A stretch of 64,000 bases of DNA from Streptomyces sp. Ru73 (GTDB taxonomy: Bacteria > Actinomycetota > Actinomycetes > Streptomycetales > Streptomycetaceae): assembly GCF_002920575.1 (NCBI RefSeq), contig NZ_PQSQ01000019.1, positions 1-64,000 on the forward strand, written 5' to 3'. The translations under genes were made by a program, and so were the position numbers. How positions within the stretch are numbered: the first letter of the stretch is position 1; every line of letters starts with the position of its first letter. The notes beneath the pieces were generated by a model. The model was not told the DNA's origin. It saw nothing but the letters and a program-made list of their open reading frames with translations, and searched no databases. Of the stretch, positions 52,150 through 60,777 are shown piece by piece.

Positions 52150-52896
52150 TCAGCGGCCGCCCGCGACCCGGAGGACCGTTCCCGTGGTGTACGAGGCGTC
52201 CGGGGAGAGCAGCCAGGCGATGGCGGCGGCGATCTCGTCGGGGGCGCCGGGGCGGCGGAGCGGGATGCCGGGGGCCGACTGCGCGGCGCGGTCGGGGGCG
52301 CCCATGGCGGCGTGCATGTCGGTGTCGGTGATGCCGGGCGCGACGGCGTTGACGCGGATGCCGTCCGGGCCGAGCTCCTTGGCGAGCCCGACGGTCAGCG
52401 CGTCGACGGCCGCCTTGGAGGCGGCGTAGTGGACGTAGTCGCCGGGGCTGCCGAGGGTGGCGGCCGCCGACGAGACGTTGACGATCGCGCCGGTCCCGTG
52501 CGCCGCCATGTCCTGTGCGGCCCGGCGGCAGCAGAGCAGGGTGCCGAGGACGTTCACGTCGAGGACGCGGCGCAGCACGTCGGTGCCGGTGTCGGCGAGC
52601 CGGCCGAGCGGGCCGGAGACGCCGGCGTTGTTGACGAGCCCGGTGACCGGCCCGAGCTGCTCGGCCGCGGTGTCGAACAGCCGGTTGACGTGGGCCTCTT
52701 CGGCGGTGTCGGCCCGCACGGTGACGCAGCGGGCCCCGGCCTCGCGTATCGCCTCGGCCGTCCGCTCGGCGGCCTCGGCGTTCTGTACGTAACTCAGGGC
52801 GATGTCGTGGCCCAGGCCGGCGAGCCGGCGGCAGGTCGCGGCGCCGATGCCGCGGCTGCCGCCGGTGACGAGCGTGACGGGACGAGTGGTGGTCAT
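52150..52896 (-). CDS. SDR-family oxidoreductase
   Basis: 248 aa, a classical short-chain dehydrogenase. The cofactor motif is TGGSRGIGAA (about 11-20), followed by NNAG (about 89-92), a Ser in NVSSAA, and catalytic YxxxK in YAASK (about 155). The end is PDASYTTGTVLRVAGGR. It is FabG-like and NADP-preferring. The start is the ATG at 52896. It lies 29 nt after the MocR-type regulator on the same strand and may be co-transcribed with it. Substrate unknown. Confidence 0.9.
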   Translation of the reverse strand: MTTTRPVTLVTGGSRGIGAATCRRLAGLGHDIALSYVQNAEAAERTAEAIREAGARCVTVRADTAEEAHVNRLFDTAAEQLGPVTGLVNNAGVSGPLGRLADTGTDVLRRVLDVNVLGTLLCCRRAAQDMAAHGTGAIVNVSSAAATLGSPGDYVHYAASKAAVDALTVGLAKELGPDGIRVNAVAPGITDTDMHAAMGAPDRAAQSAPGIPLRRPGAPDEIAAAIAWLLSPDASYTTGTVLRVAGGR

Positions 52897-52925
52897 GGGT
52901 CTCCTCGGAAGGCGGGCTGAGCAGG

Positions 52926-54377
52926 TCAGGGGGCCGGCGGCAGGGCCTTGAGCAGGGCGCCGAGCGCCCCGGAGAAGGCGTGGTCCGGCGGGTGGCCGTA
53001 GCCGACGACCAGCGCGTCGCGCAGCTCGGCAGGCCGCGTCCGCTCGGCCCCGGCGGGCTGTCCGGGCGCGGTGAAGGCCGCCAGGCCCTCGACGGCGAGG
53101 CCCTCGCGGCGGGCGGCCTCCAGGGTCGCCGGTTCGGTGCCCGGCGGCAGGCCGATCACCGCGTGCAGGCCCGCGGCGAGGCCGGTGACCCGGATGTGCG
53201 GCGCGTGCGCGGCGAGCGCGGCGGTGAGCTGGTCGCGGCGGCGCCGGTAGCGCAGCCGCATGGTGCGGACGTGCCGGTCGTAGGCGCCGCCGGAGAGGAA
53301 TTCCGCGAGGGTCAGCTGGTCGAGGCCGGCGGTCTGCCACTCGCCGGTGCCCTTGAGCGCGAGCAGCGGCGCGACGAGCCGCTCCGGCAGGACCAGCCAG
53401 GACAGCCGGAGCGCGGGCGCGAGGCTCTTGCTGGCGGTGCCGAGGTACACGACGTGGTCCGGGTCCAGACTCTGCAGGGCGCCCACCTGCCGCCCGTCGT
53501 ACCGGAATTCGCCGTCGTAGTCGTCCTCCAGCACCAGCCCGCCGGTCCGCCGCGCCCAGTCAACGGCGGCGGCCCTGCGGTCGGGGTGCAGCGGCACGCC
53601 GGTGGGGAACTGGTGCGCGGGGGTGAGCAGCACGGCGCCGGGTCCTGGCCGGGCGGCGAGCGTGTCGGTGCGCGCGCCGTGCGCGTCGACCGGGAGCGGT
53701 ACGGGGCGCAGCCCGGCGCGGGCCAGGACGTCGCGGTGGAAGGGCAGCCCGTAGGACTCCACGGCCGCCTCGCGGGCGCCGGACTGGCGCAGCAGCCGGG
53801 CGAGCAGCGCCAGGCCCTGCATGAAGCCGGTGCAGAGGACGATGCGGTCGGGGTGGGCGTGCACGCCGCGGGCGCGGGCGAGGTAGTCGGCGAGGACGGC
53901 GCGCAGTTCGGGCCGCCCGGCCGGGGTGCCGTAGCCGAACGCCTCGGCCGGAGCCGCGGTGAGCGCCGTACGGGCGGCGGCGAGCCAGGCGGTGCGGGGG
54001 AAGGCCGAGACGTCAGGGGTGCCGGCGGTGAGGTCGTAGGCCGGCGGGGGTGGCGCGGCGGGCGGCTGCGCCCGCGTGCGCGCCGCCGCGGGGGCGGCCG
54101 GGCGGCGTGCCACGCGCTCCGCCACTCGGGTGCCCGATCCCTGCCGGGCGGTGAGCCAGCCCTCGGCGACCAGTTCGGCGTAGGCCTCGGCGACGGTGTT
54201 GCGGGCCAGACCCAGGTCGGCGGCGAGGGTGCGGGAGGACGGCAGCCGGGTGCCGGGCGCCAGCCGCCCGGTGCGCGCCGCGTCCCGCAGCGCGTGCACG
54301 AGGGCGGCACGTTTCCCCTGGGTACGCGGGAGATCCAGATACAGATCAGGCCCGAAATCGGCCCAGGAATCGCTCAT
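52926..54377 (-). CDS. MocR/PdxR-type regulator (GntR HTH fused to aminotransferase fold)
   Basis: 483 aa. The GntR winged helix is at about 15-85 (SSRTLAADLGLARNTVAEAYAELVAEGW). An Ala/Pro-rich linker follows, then a fold type I aminotransferase domain (about 115-480). The PLP lysine is probably in GTASKSLAPALRLSW, and DDYDGEFRYD is the usual acidic block. These proteins sense PLP or amino compounds. It is divergent, by 47 bp, from the AhpD-like/ICL-like pair, which is its likely target. Confidence 0.92.
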   Translation of the reverse strand: MSDSWADFGPDLYLDLPRTQGKRAALVHALRDAARTGRLAPGTRLPSSRTLAADLGLARNTVAEAYAELVAEGWLTARQGSGTRVAERVARRPAAPAAARTRAQPPAAPPPPAYDLTAGTPDVSAFPRTAWLAAARTALTAAPAEAFGYGTPAGRPELRAVLADYLARARGVHAHPDRIVLCTGFMQGLALLARLLRQSGAREAAVESYGLPFHRDVLARAGLRPVPLPVDAHGARTDTLAARPGPGAVLLTPAHQFPTGVPLHPDRRAAAVDWARRTGGLVLEDDYDGEFRYDGRQVGALQSLDPDHVVYLGTASKSLAPALRLSWLVLPERLVAPLLALKGTGEWQTAGLDQLTLAEFLSGGAYDRHVRTMRLRYRRRRDQLTAALAAHAPHIRVTGLAAGLHAVIGLPPGTEPATLEAARREGLAVEGLAAFTAPGQPAGAERTRPAELRDALVVGYGHPPDHAFSGALGALLKALPPAP

Positions 54378-54424
54378 GGAAATGGACCATACCCAGCGGC
54401 CCGCACCGTCGTAGCGTCGAACCC
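54378..54424. promoter_or_regulatory. MocR divergent operator region
   Basis: Only 47 bp separate the divergent starts, so both promoters overlap. The A/T-richer stretch ATGGACCATACCC at about 54383-54395 is the most likely regulator contact. No long palindrome is present. Confidence 0.35.
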
Positions 54425-54910
54425 ATGACGACGAACACCACGACCGGCGACGGCGCCGGCACGCACGGTCCCCGCCTGAACTGGTCGGAGCACGCCCCCG
54501 AGGTCTTCAAGGCCATGCTCCGGCTGGAGACGGCGGCCAAGAAGGGGCTGGACCCCGCACTGGTCGAGCTGGTCAAGATCCGGGCCTCGCAGCTCAACCA
54601 CTGCGCGTACTGCATCGACATGCACATCACCGACGCCCGCAAGGCCGGCGAGACCGAGCAGCGGATCTACTTCCTCAACGCGTGGGAGGAGGCCGCCGAC
54701 GCGTACAGCGAGAAGGAGCGGGCCGCGCTCGCGCTCACCGAGGCGGTCACGGTGCTGACGGACGGCTTCGTGCCGGACGCGGTGTACCAGCAGGCCGCGG
54801 CGCAGTTCGAGGACGCCGAGCTGGCGCAGCTCATCGCCCTGATCACCACCATCAACGCCTGGAACCGCTTCGGGGTGACCTGCCGGCTCACGCCGGAGTC
54901 CCTGAAGTGA
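54425..54910 (+). CDS. Carboxymuconolactone decarboxylase/AhpD-like protein
   Basis: 161 aa. The alkylhydroperoxidase-like motif NHCAYCIDMHITDARKAG (about 58-75) holds the CxxC and the following His. Proteins of this type act as thiol-dependent peroxidases or in stress responses. Its stop overlaps the next gene's start in GTGA. It is controlled, by position, by the divergent MocR-type regulator. Confidence 0.9.
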   Translation: MTTNTTTGDGAGTHGPRLNWSEHAPEVFKAMLRLETAAKKGLDPALVELVKIRASQLNHCAYCIDMHITDARKAGETEQRIYFLNAWEEAADAYSEKERAALALTEAVTVLTDGFVPDAVYQQAAAQFEDAELAQLIALITTINAWNRFGVTCRLTPESLK

Positions 54911-55629
54911 CCGCGGCGCGGCTGCGCGCCCTGCACCACGGCCGGGCGCCGGGCGATCCGCTGGTGCTGCCCGGCCCGTGGGACGCCGCGAGCGCGCGGG
55001 TCTTCGCGGAGGCCGGTTTCGAGGCGCTGGCCACGCCCAGCGAGGGGATCGGCGAGTCGCTGGGGTACGGGGACGGGCACACCCCGGCGGACGAGATGTT
55101 CGCCGCGGTCGCCCGGATCACCCGGGCCGTGGACGTGCCGGTCACCGCCGACGTGGAGGCGGGGTACGGCCTGCCCGCCAAGGAGCTGGTCGACCGGCTG
55201 CTGGAGGCGGGCGCCGTGGGCTGCAACCTGGAGGACTCGGACGCGGCGACCGGCACGCTGCGGGATCCGGAGCGGCAGGCGGACTGGCTCGCGGAGGTGC
55301 GGGCCGCCGCCGGGGACGCGCTGGTGATCAACGCGCGGATCGACACGTTCCTGCGCGGCGTCCCGGGTGCCGAAGCGGCCGTGGAGCGGGGCCGGCGGTA
55401 CGTCGCGGCGGGCGTGGACTGCGTGTACCCGATCCTGGCGCCGCCGGAACTGCTGGGCGAGCTGGCCGCCGGCATCGGCGCGCCGGTCAACGCCCTCGCC
55501 CGGCCGGGCGGTCCGGCGCCGCGCGAGCTGGGGGCCGCGGGCGCGTCCCGTGTCACCTTCGGCGGCGGGCTGCACCACGGGGCGGTGGCGGCACTGCGCG
55601 AGGTGGCCGCGGCGCTGCGCGCGGGCTGA
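54907..55629 (+). CDS. Isocitrate lyase/PEP mutase-family protein
   Basis: 240 aa from the GTG at 54907, coupled to the AhpD-like gene. Barrel motifs are LPGPWDAASARVFAEAGF (about 20-37), TADVEAGYG (about 78-86, metal-binding Asp/Glu) and GCNLEDSD (about 100-107). INARID follows further on. The KKCGH-type loop of true isocitrate lyases is absent. It is probably an oxaloacetate/2-methylisocitrate-lyase-like or C-P-bond enzyme of undefined substrate. Confidence 0.88.
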   Translation: MTAARLRALHHGRAPGDPLVLPGPWDAASARVFAEAGFEALATPSEGIGESLGYGDGHTPADEMFAAVARITRAVDVPVTADVEAGYGLPAKELVDRLLEAGAVGCNLEDSDAATGTLRDPERQADWLAEVRAAAGDALVINARIDTFLRGVPGAEAAVERGRRYVAAGVDCVYPILAPPELLGELAAGIGAPVNALARPGGPAPRELGAAGASRVTFGGGLHHGAVAALREVAAALRAG

Positions 55630-55675
55630 ACCGACTGACTCGGGCCGGACCGGGCTGACCCGGGCCGATCGCACG

Positions 55676-55716
55676 CGGTGGCCGCTTCCGTACTGGTCGT
55701 ACGGAAGCGGCCACCG
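55676..55716. terminator. Bidirectional terminator, perfect 18-bp stem
   Basis: CGGTGGCCGCTTCCGTAC (55676-55693) pairs fully with 55699-55716 around a TGGTC loop. It lies between the converging ICL-like and protease genes. Confidence 0.85.
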
Positions 55717-55742
55717 GGCCTGTTATCGCGGCAGGCCGTACG

Positions 55743-56912
55743 TCACTGGCCGGCGAACTTCTTGCTGATCGCGTCGAAGACGCCCTTGGCCTCGGCGCCG
55801 AGGTGCGGCCCGGCCAGCCAGGTGTGGTCCAGCGAGCCGATGGAGCTGTTGGAGACCAGGGACAGCTTGCCGTCGTGGTCGGCGAGCCAGCCGCCGCCGG
55901 AGGTGCCGCCGGTCATGCTGCAGCCGATCCAGTGCATGGCCGGGGTGCTCTGAGCCATCGTCAGCCGCACGGGCCGGTCGAGGCAGTTCATCATCTTCGC
56001 GCCGTCGTAGGGCGGGGCCTGCGGGTAGCCGATCGCCTTGACGCCGTCGAGGCCGGTGACGCCGCTGCCCTGGGGCGCGCCGAACCAGACCGGGACCGAG
56101 GCGCCGACGGTCTCCTCCAGGGACTTGCCGCCGCCGTTCTCCGGCTTCACGTGCAGCACGGCGAAGTCGTAGGCGGACGCGGCGTTGCCGCTGTGCGCTC
56201 CGCCGTCGATCCACTGCGAGGAAGTCTGCGACCAGTCGGCCCACCAGGTGCCGTACGGGGTGACGTTCTGCTGCGAGGAGGCGGAGACCTGGTTCGCGGG
56301 CAGCCCGTTGTCGTTGTACGAGGGCACGAAGACGATGTTGCGCATCCAGCCGCCGCTCCTGCCGGAGTGCACGCAGTGGCCCGCGGTCCACACGAGGTTG
56401 GACTTGCCGGGGTTGGCCGGGTCGGAGACGACGGTGCCGGAGCACACCATCGGGCCGTCGGGGCTGTCGAAGAAGATCTTCCCGATGGGCGCCATGTGCT
56501 GGTGGTACGGGCGCTCGACCTGCTGCGCGGTCACCGGGCGCGGCTCGGGGTCGGTGGTGCCGGGCCCGCCGCCGGAGCCGGCGCTCTGTGCGGTCACCGC
56601 GGGGGCGGCCTCGGCCTTCGCCATCCGGGACGGCTTCCACAGGTCCTTGATGACCGGGTTGGCGAAGTCCTTCGCCTTGCGGGCCCAGGTGTCCTTGTCC
56701 CAGTTCTTCCAGCCGCCGTTCTCCCACTTCTTCAGCGAGTCCAGGCTCTTGGGCAGGCCGTTGGGCAGCTTGGCCGCGTCGGACGGTCCGGTGCTCTCCG
56801 CCGCGCTGTCGGCGCCGGCGGCCTTGGTGTCCTCCGGTCCGCAGGCGGTGGCGGTGACGAGCAGCGCGGCGACCGCCACGGCGGCTGCTGCGGTACGACG
56901 TATGGATGGCAT
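55743..56912 (-). CDS. Secreted trypsin-like serine protease (lipoprotein)
   Basis: 389 aa. The lipobox is TATAC (Cys24). A Trp/Lys-rich propeptide-like region follows to about 140, then a chymotrypsin-fold domain. The triad is His179 (WTAGHC), Asp249 (YDFAVLHV) and Ser338 (TGGTSGGGW). It acts outside the cell on unknown proteins. The start is the ATG at 56912. It is divergent from the TTA-containing GNAT gene. Confidence 0.92.
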   Translation of the reverse strand: MPSIRRTAAAAVAVAALLVTATACGPEDTKAAGADSAAESTGPSDAAKLPNGLPKSLDSLKKWENGGWKNWDKDTWARKAKDFANPVIKDLWKPSRMAKAEAAPAVTAQSAGSGGGPGTTDPEPRPVTAQQVERPYHQHMAPIGKIFFDSPDGPMVCSGTVVSDPANPGKSNLVWTAGHCVHSGRSGGWMRNIVFVPSYNDNGLPANQVSASSQQNVTPYGTWWADWSQTSSQWIDGGAHSGNAASAYDFAVLHVKPENGGGKSLEETVGASVPVWFGAPQGSGVTGLDGVKAIGYPQAPPYDGAKMMNCLDRPVRLTMAQSTPAMHWIGCSMTGGTSGGGWLADHDGKLSLVSNSSIGSLDHTWLAGPHLGAEAKGVFDAISKKFAGQ

Positions 56913-57026
56913 GTGCCCTACTCCCCGTTATGAACTGCAATGCGACTGCCAAATTGTCATGACCCCATTCAGGGCCCGCCCTACTATGCCGCCAACAAGG
57001 GGTTGACGCGCGAGTAGGGGACTGTG

Positions 57027-57566
57027 ATGCACGTCTTACTGGAGACGGAACGGCTGCTTTTGCGCGCATTTACGCGGGCGGACCTGGACGATCTGCGTGA
57101 GCTGCACGCGGATTCCGAAGTCATGCGATTTCTGGACAGCGGGCACCCGGAACCCGAACTGCTCGTCACGGAGTACGCGGACCCCGGCTCATTCGGCTAC
57201 TGGGCCGCGGCGGAAAAGGCCGGCGGCGGGTTCCTCGGCTGGTTCGAATTCCGGCCCGTGCGGGCCGGCCGCCGGGACGAGGTCGAGCTGGGATACCGGC
57301 TGCGCCGCTCCGCCTGGGGAAAGGGATACGCGACGGAAGGCGCCCTGGCGCTGCTCCACGAAGGGTTCACGGCGTGGGGCGTGCGGCGGGTCGTGGCCAC
57401 GACGATGGCCGTGAACACCGCTTCCCGGCGGGTGATGGAGAAGTGCGGACTGCGGTATGTCCGCACGTTCCACGTGGAATGGCCGGACCCGCTGCCGGGC
57501 GCTGAGCACGGTGAGGTGGAGTACGCGCTGACGGCCGCCGAACGGGCGCGGCCGGACACCCCGTGA
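57027..57566 (+). CDS. GNAT acetyltransferase (RimJ/RimL type) with early TTA codon
   Basis: 179 aa from the ATG at 57027 (AGGGGA upstream); a GTG directly before it is the alternative start. The RimL-type blocks are LLETERLLLRAFTRADLDDL, GYRLRRSAWGKGYATEGALALL (acetyl-CoA loop) and NTASRRVMEKCGLRYV. Codon 4 is TTA (57036-57038), with rare CTT and TTG codons nearby, so translation should depend on the bldA tRNA. The surrounding start region is A/T-richer than average. Substrate unknown. Confidence 0.88.
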   Translation: MHVLLETERLLLRAFTRADLDDLRELHADSEVMRFLDSGHPEPELLVTEYADPGSFGYWAAAEKAGGGFLGWFEFRPVRAGRRDEVELGYRLRRSAWGKGYATEGALALLHEGFTAWGVRRVVATTMAVNTASRRVMEKCGLRYVRTFHVEWPDPLPGAEHGEVEYALTAAERARPDTP

Positions 57567-57582
57567 GGGATGTCCGGCCGCG
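57547..57582. terminator. Terminator between GNAT and betaine-binding genes
   Basis: A perfect 12-bp stem (CGCGGCCGGACA at 57547-57558, partner 57571-57582), with a 12-nt loop, spans the GNAT stop codon. It lies before the converging substrate-binding gene. Confidence 0.7.
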
Positions 57583-57602
57583 TCGTCGCCCGGCGGGCCT
57601 CA

Positions 57603-58604
57603 CTACTTCGGCAGCCACTTCCGCCAGGTGTCCGGGTGGCTCTTCACCCAGTCGGCGGCCGCGTCCTCCGGGGCCATGTGCTTGTCGGCGATGCGCTCCG
57701 AGACGTAATTCTGGTCCTTCACGGTCCACTTGAAGTTCTTCAGGAACTTCGCTGCCGAGCTGTTGCCCTTGGCGAAGTCGGCGTTGAGGAACTTCTGCAG
57801 CGGCGTGGTCGGATAGGCGCAGTCGATCGACTCCGGGTCCTTGGTGCCCTTTTCCGCACACTCATCGGTGTACTTCGGGAGCTTGACCTCCTTCAGCGGC
57901 AGCTGGTTGAAGAGCCAGTGCGGTGCGTACCAGTACGTCAGGAAGGGCTTCTTCTCCTTGGCGAACTGCTGCATCTGCGTGATCTGCGCCGCCTCGGAAC
58001 CGGCGAAGACGACCTCGTAGTCCAGCTTGAGGTTCTTCACCAGCGCCTTGTCATTGGTGACGTAGGACGGCGAGCCGTCCATCAGCTGGCCCTTGCTGCC
58101 GCTCTCCGCGGTCTTCAGCTGCTTGGCGTACTTGTTGAGGTTCTTCCAGTTCAGGACGTCCGGGTGCTTGTCGGCCCAGTACTTGGGGACCCACCAGCCG
58201 ATGTGGCCGTCCACGCCCAGGTCGCCGCCGTTGACGATGGTCTTCTTCTCGTCGACGTACAGCTTCTCCTGGGCCGGGTGGCCCCAGTCCTCCATGATCG
58301 CGTCGACCCGGCCCTGGCTGAGCGCGTCCCAGGCCGGGGTCTCGTCCACCTGGACGGTGTCGACCCGGTAGCCCAGCTCGTGCTCCAGCAGGTACTTGGC
58401 GACCGCCACGTTGGACTGCGCGCCCACCCACGTCTGCGTGGACAGGGTGACCGTCTTGGTGCCGGCCGCCGCGGCGAACGGCGACGTCTGCTTGGTCATG
58501 TCGGCCTTGCCGCAGCCGCTGAGGGCCAGCAGCAGGGCGCCGGTCAGCGCGGTCGCGCCGACGGCCGTGGCCGTGGTCCGCATGCGCGTACGGGTACGAG
58601 TCAT
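57603..58604 (-). CDS. Choline/glycine betaine ABC transporter substrate-binding lipoprotein
   Basis: 333 aa. The lipobox is LSGC (Cys near 31), followed by an OpuAC domain: TVTLSTQTWVGAQSNVAVAKYLLE, IMEDWGH, GWWVPKYW and WYAPHWLFNQ. The many Trp/Tyr residues fit an aromatic cage for a trimethylammonium group. It delivers choline or betaine to the double-domain permease. It starts 2 nt after the permease stop and is the last gene of the operon. The start is the ATG at 58604. Confidence 0.92.
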   Translation of the reverse strand: MTRTRTRMRTTATAVGATALTGALLLALSGCGKADMTKQTSPFAAAAGTKTVTLSTQTWVGAQSNVAVAKYLLEHELGYRVDTVQVDETPAWDALSQGRVDAIMEDWGHPAQEKLYVDEKKTIVNGGDLGVDGHIGWWVPKYWADKHPDVLNWKNLNKYAKQLKTAESGSKGQLMDGSPSYVTNDKALVKNLKLDYEVVFAGSEAAQITQMQQFAKEKKPFLTYWYAPHWLFNQLPLKEVKLPKYTDECAEKGTKDPESIDCAYPTTPLQKFLNADFAKGNSSAAKFLKNFKWTVKDQNYVSERIADKHMAPEDAAADWVKSHPDTWRKWLPK

Positions 58605-58606
58605 GG

Positions 58607-60601
58607 TCAGGCTCCCTTCCCCGCGCGGCGGTCCGTCGGCTGCGTCACCCGGTCCAGCATCAGGCCCAGGCAGACGATGGCGATACCGGCGATCATGCCG
58701 AGGCCCAGGTCGCCCTTGGACAGGCCGGTGACCACGTCGTAGCCGAGCGCGCCACCGCCCACCAGGCCGCCGATGATGACGACGGCGAGGACCAGGACGA
58801 CGCCCTGGTTGACGGCCAGCAGCAGCGCGGGCCTGGCCAGCGGCAGCTGCACCTGGCGGAGCTGCTGCCAGCGGGTCGCGCCGAGCGACTGCGCGGACTC
58901 CATGGCGGCCGGGCTGACCTGGCGCAGGCCCTGGGTGGTGATGCGGATGACGGCGGGCAGCGCGTAGACCACGGCAGCGGCGGCGGCCGGGGCGCGGCCC
59001 ACGCCGAACAGCGCGACCACCGGGATCAGGTACACGAACTGCGGCATGGTCTGGCAGACGTCCAGCACGGGCCGGAGGATGCGCTCCATGCGGGCGCTGC
59101 CGGCCGCGAGCACGCCCACGCCGATGCCGACGACGAGCGTGACGACCAGCGCGGCCAGCACCTGCGACAGGGTGTTCATGGACGGCACCCAGACGCCGAG
59201 CACGCCGATGACGGCGAGCGCGACGGTCGCGGTGAGCGCGGTGCGCCAGGTGCCGATGATCCAGGCCAGCGCGGCGACGATCAGCAGCGCGCCCCACCAG
59301 GGCAGCGCGGTGAGCCCGTCGCGCAGCGGGTTGAGCACCCAGGAGGTGAAGCCCGCCGCCCAGTCGGCGGTGCCGCCGATGACGGGGATGCCGGAGTAGA
59401 GGTGGTCCACCATCCACTCCTTGAAGTGGTTGACCGGCGGCGCGATGTCCACGACGGCCGCGGTCGGCCAGACCGGCGAGCCGGCGGCCCGGCCGGCGAC
59501 GGCCAGGACGGCCGTCACGACGGCGACCGCGGGCCAGACGAACCGGCCGCGCAGCCACGCGGGCCCGCCGGCCTGCTCGGCGCCCAGCCGTTCGCCCGCC
59601 TTGGCGGTGGTGCGGTCCATGACGATGGCCAGCAGCACGATCGGGATGGACGCGGCCAGCGCGGAGCCGACGTCGACCGAGGCCAGCGCCTGGTACACGC
59701 GGTCACCGAGACCGGCGGCGCCGATCATCGAGGCGATCACGACCATGGACAGCGCCATCATGATCGTCTGGTTGACGCCGAGCAGCAGCTCCTTGCGGGC
59801 CAGCGGCAGCCGGGCGGTCAGCAGCCGCTGCCGGCCGGTGGCGCCGAGCGAGGAGACGGCCTCCAGCACGCCGGCGTCGGCGCCGCGCAGGCCGAGCGCG
59901 GTCAGCCGGGCCATCGGCGGGGCCGCGTAGATCACGGTGGCCAGCAGCGCAGCGGGGACGCCGATGCCGAAGACCATGACGAACGGCAGCAGGTACGCGA
60001 AGGCGGGCAGCACCTGCATGGTGTCCAGGACCGGGCGCAGCAGCCGGAACATCCGGTCCGACAGGCCGCCGGCGAGGCCGAGGGCCGCGCCCACGACGAT
60101 CGAGACGAGGACCGAGACGACCATCAGGGCGATGGTCTGCATGGTCGGCACCCACATCCCGAGCACGCCGCTGACCAGCAGCGAGACCAGCGCGGTCGCG
60201 GCGATGCGGAGCCCTGCGACGCGCCAGGCGACGAGCGTGACCAGCGCGGTCACGCCGGTCCAGCCGAGCGCGAGGAGGCAGAGGTAGACGGCGCGTACGG
60301 AGACGACCACGCCGTTGGAGAGGTGGCCGAGGAAGTAGACGAAGAACCAGTGCGAATCGCGGTTGTTCACGATCCAGGTGCTGGCGTCGCCGAACGGACC
60401 GGAGAGGTCGACGGTCAGCGCGTGCGGCCAGACGCCGCTCGCCCACTTGGCGTTGACGAGGGGTACCAGGACGGCGGCCGCGACGGCGAGCACGAGGAGC
60501 TTGCCGAGGGCGCCGTGCCGCAGCGAGGCGGCGACGCGCGAGGGGCCCTGAGAAGCGGTGCCCGGCGCGGTGGCGGTGGGGCTGGTCGTGGCGGCGCTCA
60601 T
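58607..60601 (-). CDS. Glycine betaine/choline ABC permease with two fused ProW domains
   Basis: 664 aa, about twice ProW. Each half has a full BPD_transp_1 domain with its own EAA loop: AVSSLGATGRQRLLTARLPLARK in the first and SAQSLGATRWQQLRQVQLPLARP in the second. Each half also opens with a long extracytoplasmic segment (WIVNNRDSHWFFVYF and FKEWMVDHLYSGIP). The fusion replaces the usual homodimer. The ATG at 60601 overlaps the stop of the small ORF upstream (ATGA). Confidence 0.92.
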   Translation of the reverse strand: MSAATTSPTATAPGTASQGPSRVAASLRHGALGKLLVLAVAAAVLVPLVNAKWASGVWPHALTVDLSGPFGDASTWIVNNRDSHWFFVYFLGHLSNGVVVSVRAVYLCLLALGWTGVTALVTLVAWRVAGLRIAATALVSLLVSGVLGMWVPTMQTIALMVVSVLVSIVVGAALGLAGGLSDRMFRLLRPVLDTMQVLPAFAYLLPFVMVFGIGVPAALLATVIYAAPPMARLTALGLRGADAGVLEAVSSLGATGRQRLLTARLPLARKELLLGVNQTIMMALSMVVIASMIGAAGLGDRVYQALASVDVGSALAASIPIVLLAIVMDRTTAKAGERLGAEQAGGPAWLRGRFVWPAVAVVTAVLAVAGRAAGSPVWPTAAVVDIAPPVNHFKEWMVDHLYSGIPVIGGTADWAAGFTSWVLNPLRDGLTALPWWGALLIVAALAWIIGTWRTALTATVALAVIGVLGVWVPSMNTLSQVLAALVVTLVVGIGVGVLAAGSARMERILRPVLDVCQTMPQFVYLIPVVALFGVGRAPAAAAAVVYALPAVIRITTQGLRQVSPAAMESAQSLGATRWQQLRQVQLPLARPALLLAVNQGVVLVLAVVIIGGLVGGGALGYDVVTGLSKGDLGLGMIAGIAIVCLGLMLDRVTQPTDRRAGKGA

Positions 60602-60777
60602 ACGCGCCCCCGCTTCGCGGTACCGGTCGGCACGTTCAGCGCGGCGGCGCGCTGGGCCTCGTGCCAGTACCGGCGGGCCGCTGCGCGCAGCCCCCGCAGG
60701 GTCAGCGGCCGGGCGGCCGCGGCACGTGCTCTCGGGTCCAGTGTCACGGGGACGGTGGGAACGGTACGGGGATGCAT
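60598..60777 (-). CDS. Small 59-aa ORF coupled between ATPase and permease genes
   Basis: It reads [20 protein letters not shown] and then a basic helix, ending KRGRV. The ATG (60775-60777) shares one base with the ATPase stop (TGATG), and its TGA (60598-60600) overlaps the permease ATG (ATGA). Both junctions look like deliberate coupling, and it fills the whole gap between the two genes. The product is very basic (about 13 Arg/Lys), has no TM segment and no Cys, and contains RGLRAAARRYWHEAQRAAAL, a plausible amphipathic helix. I know no function for it; a transporter accessory peptide is one idea. Confidence 0.65.
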   Translation of the reverse strand: MHPRTVPTVPVTLDPRARAAAARPLTLRGLRAAARRYWHEAQRAAALNVPTGTAKRGRV

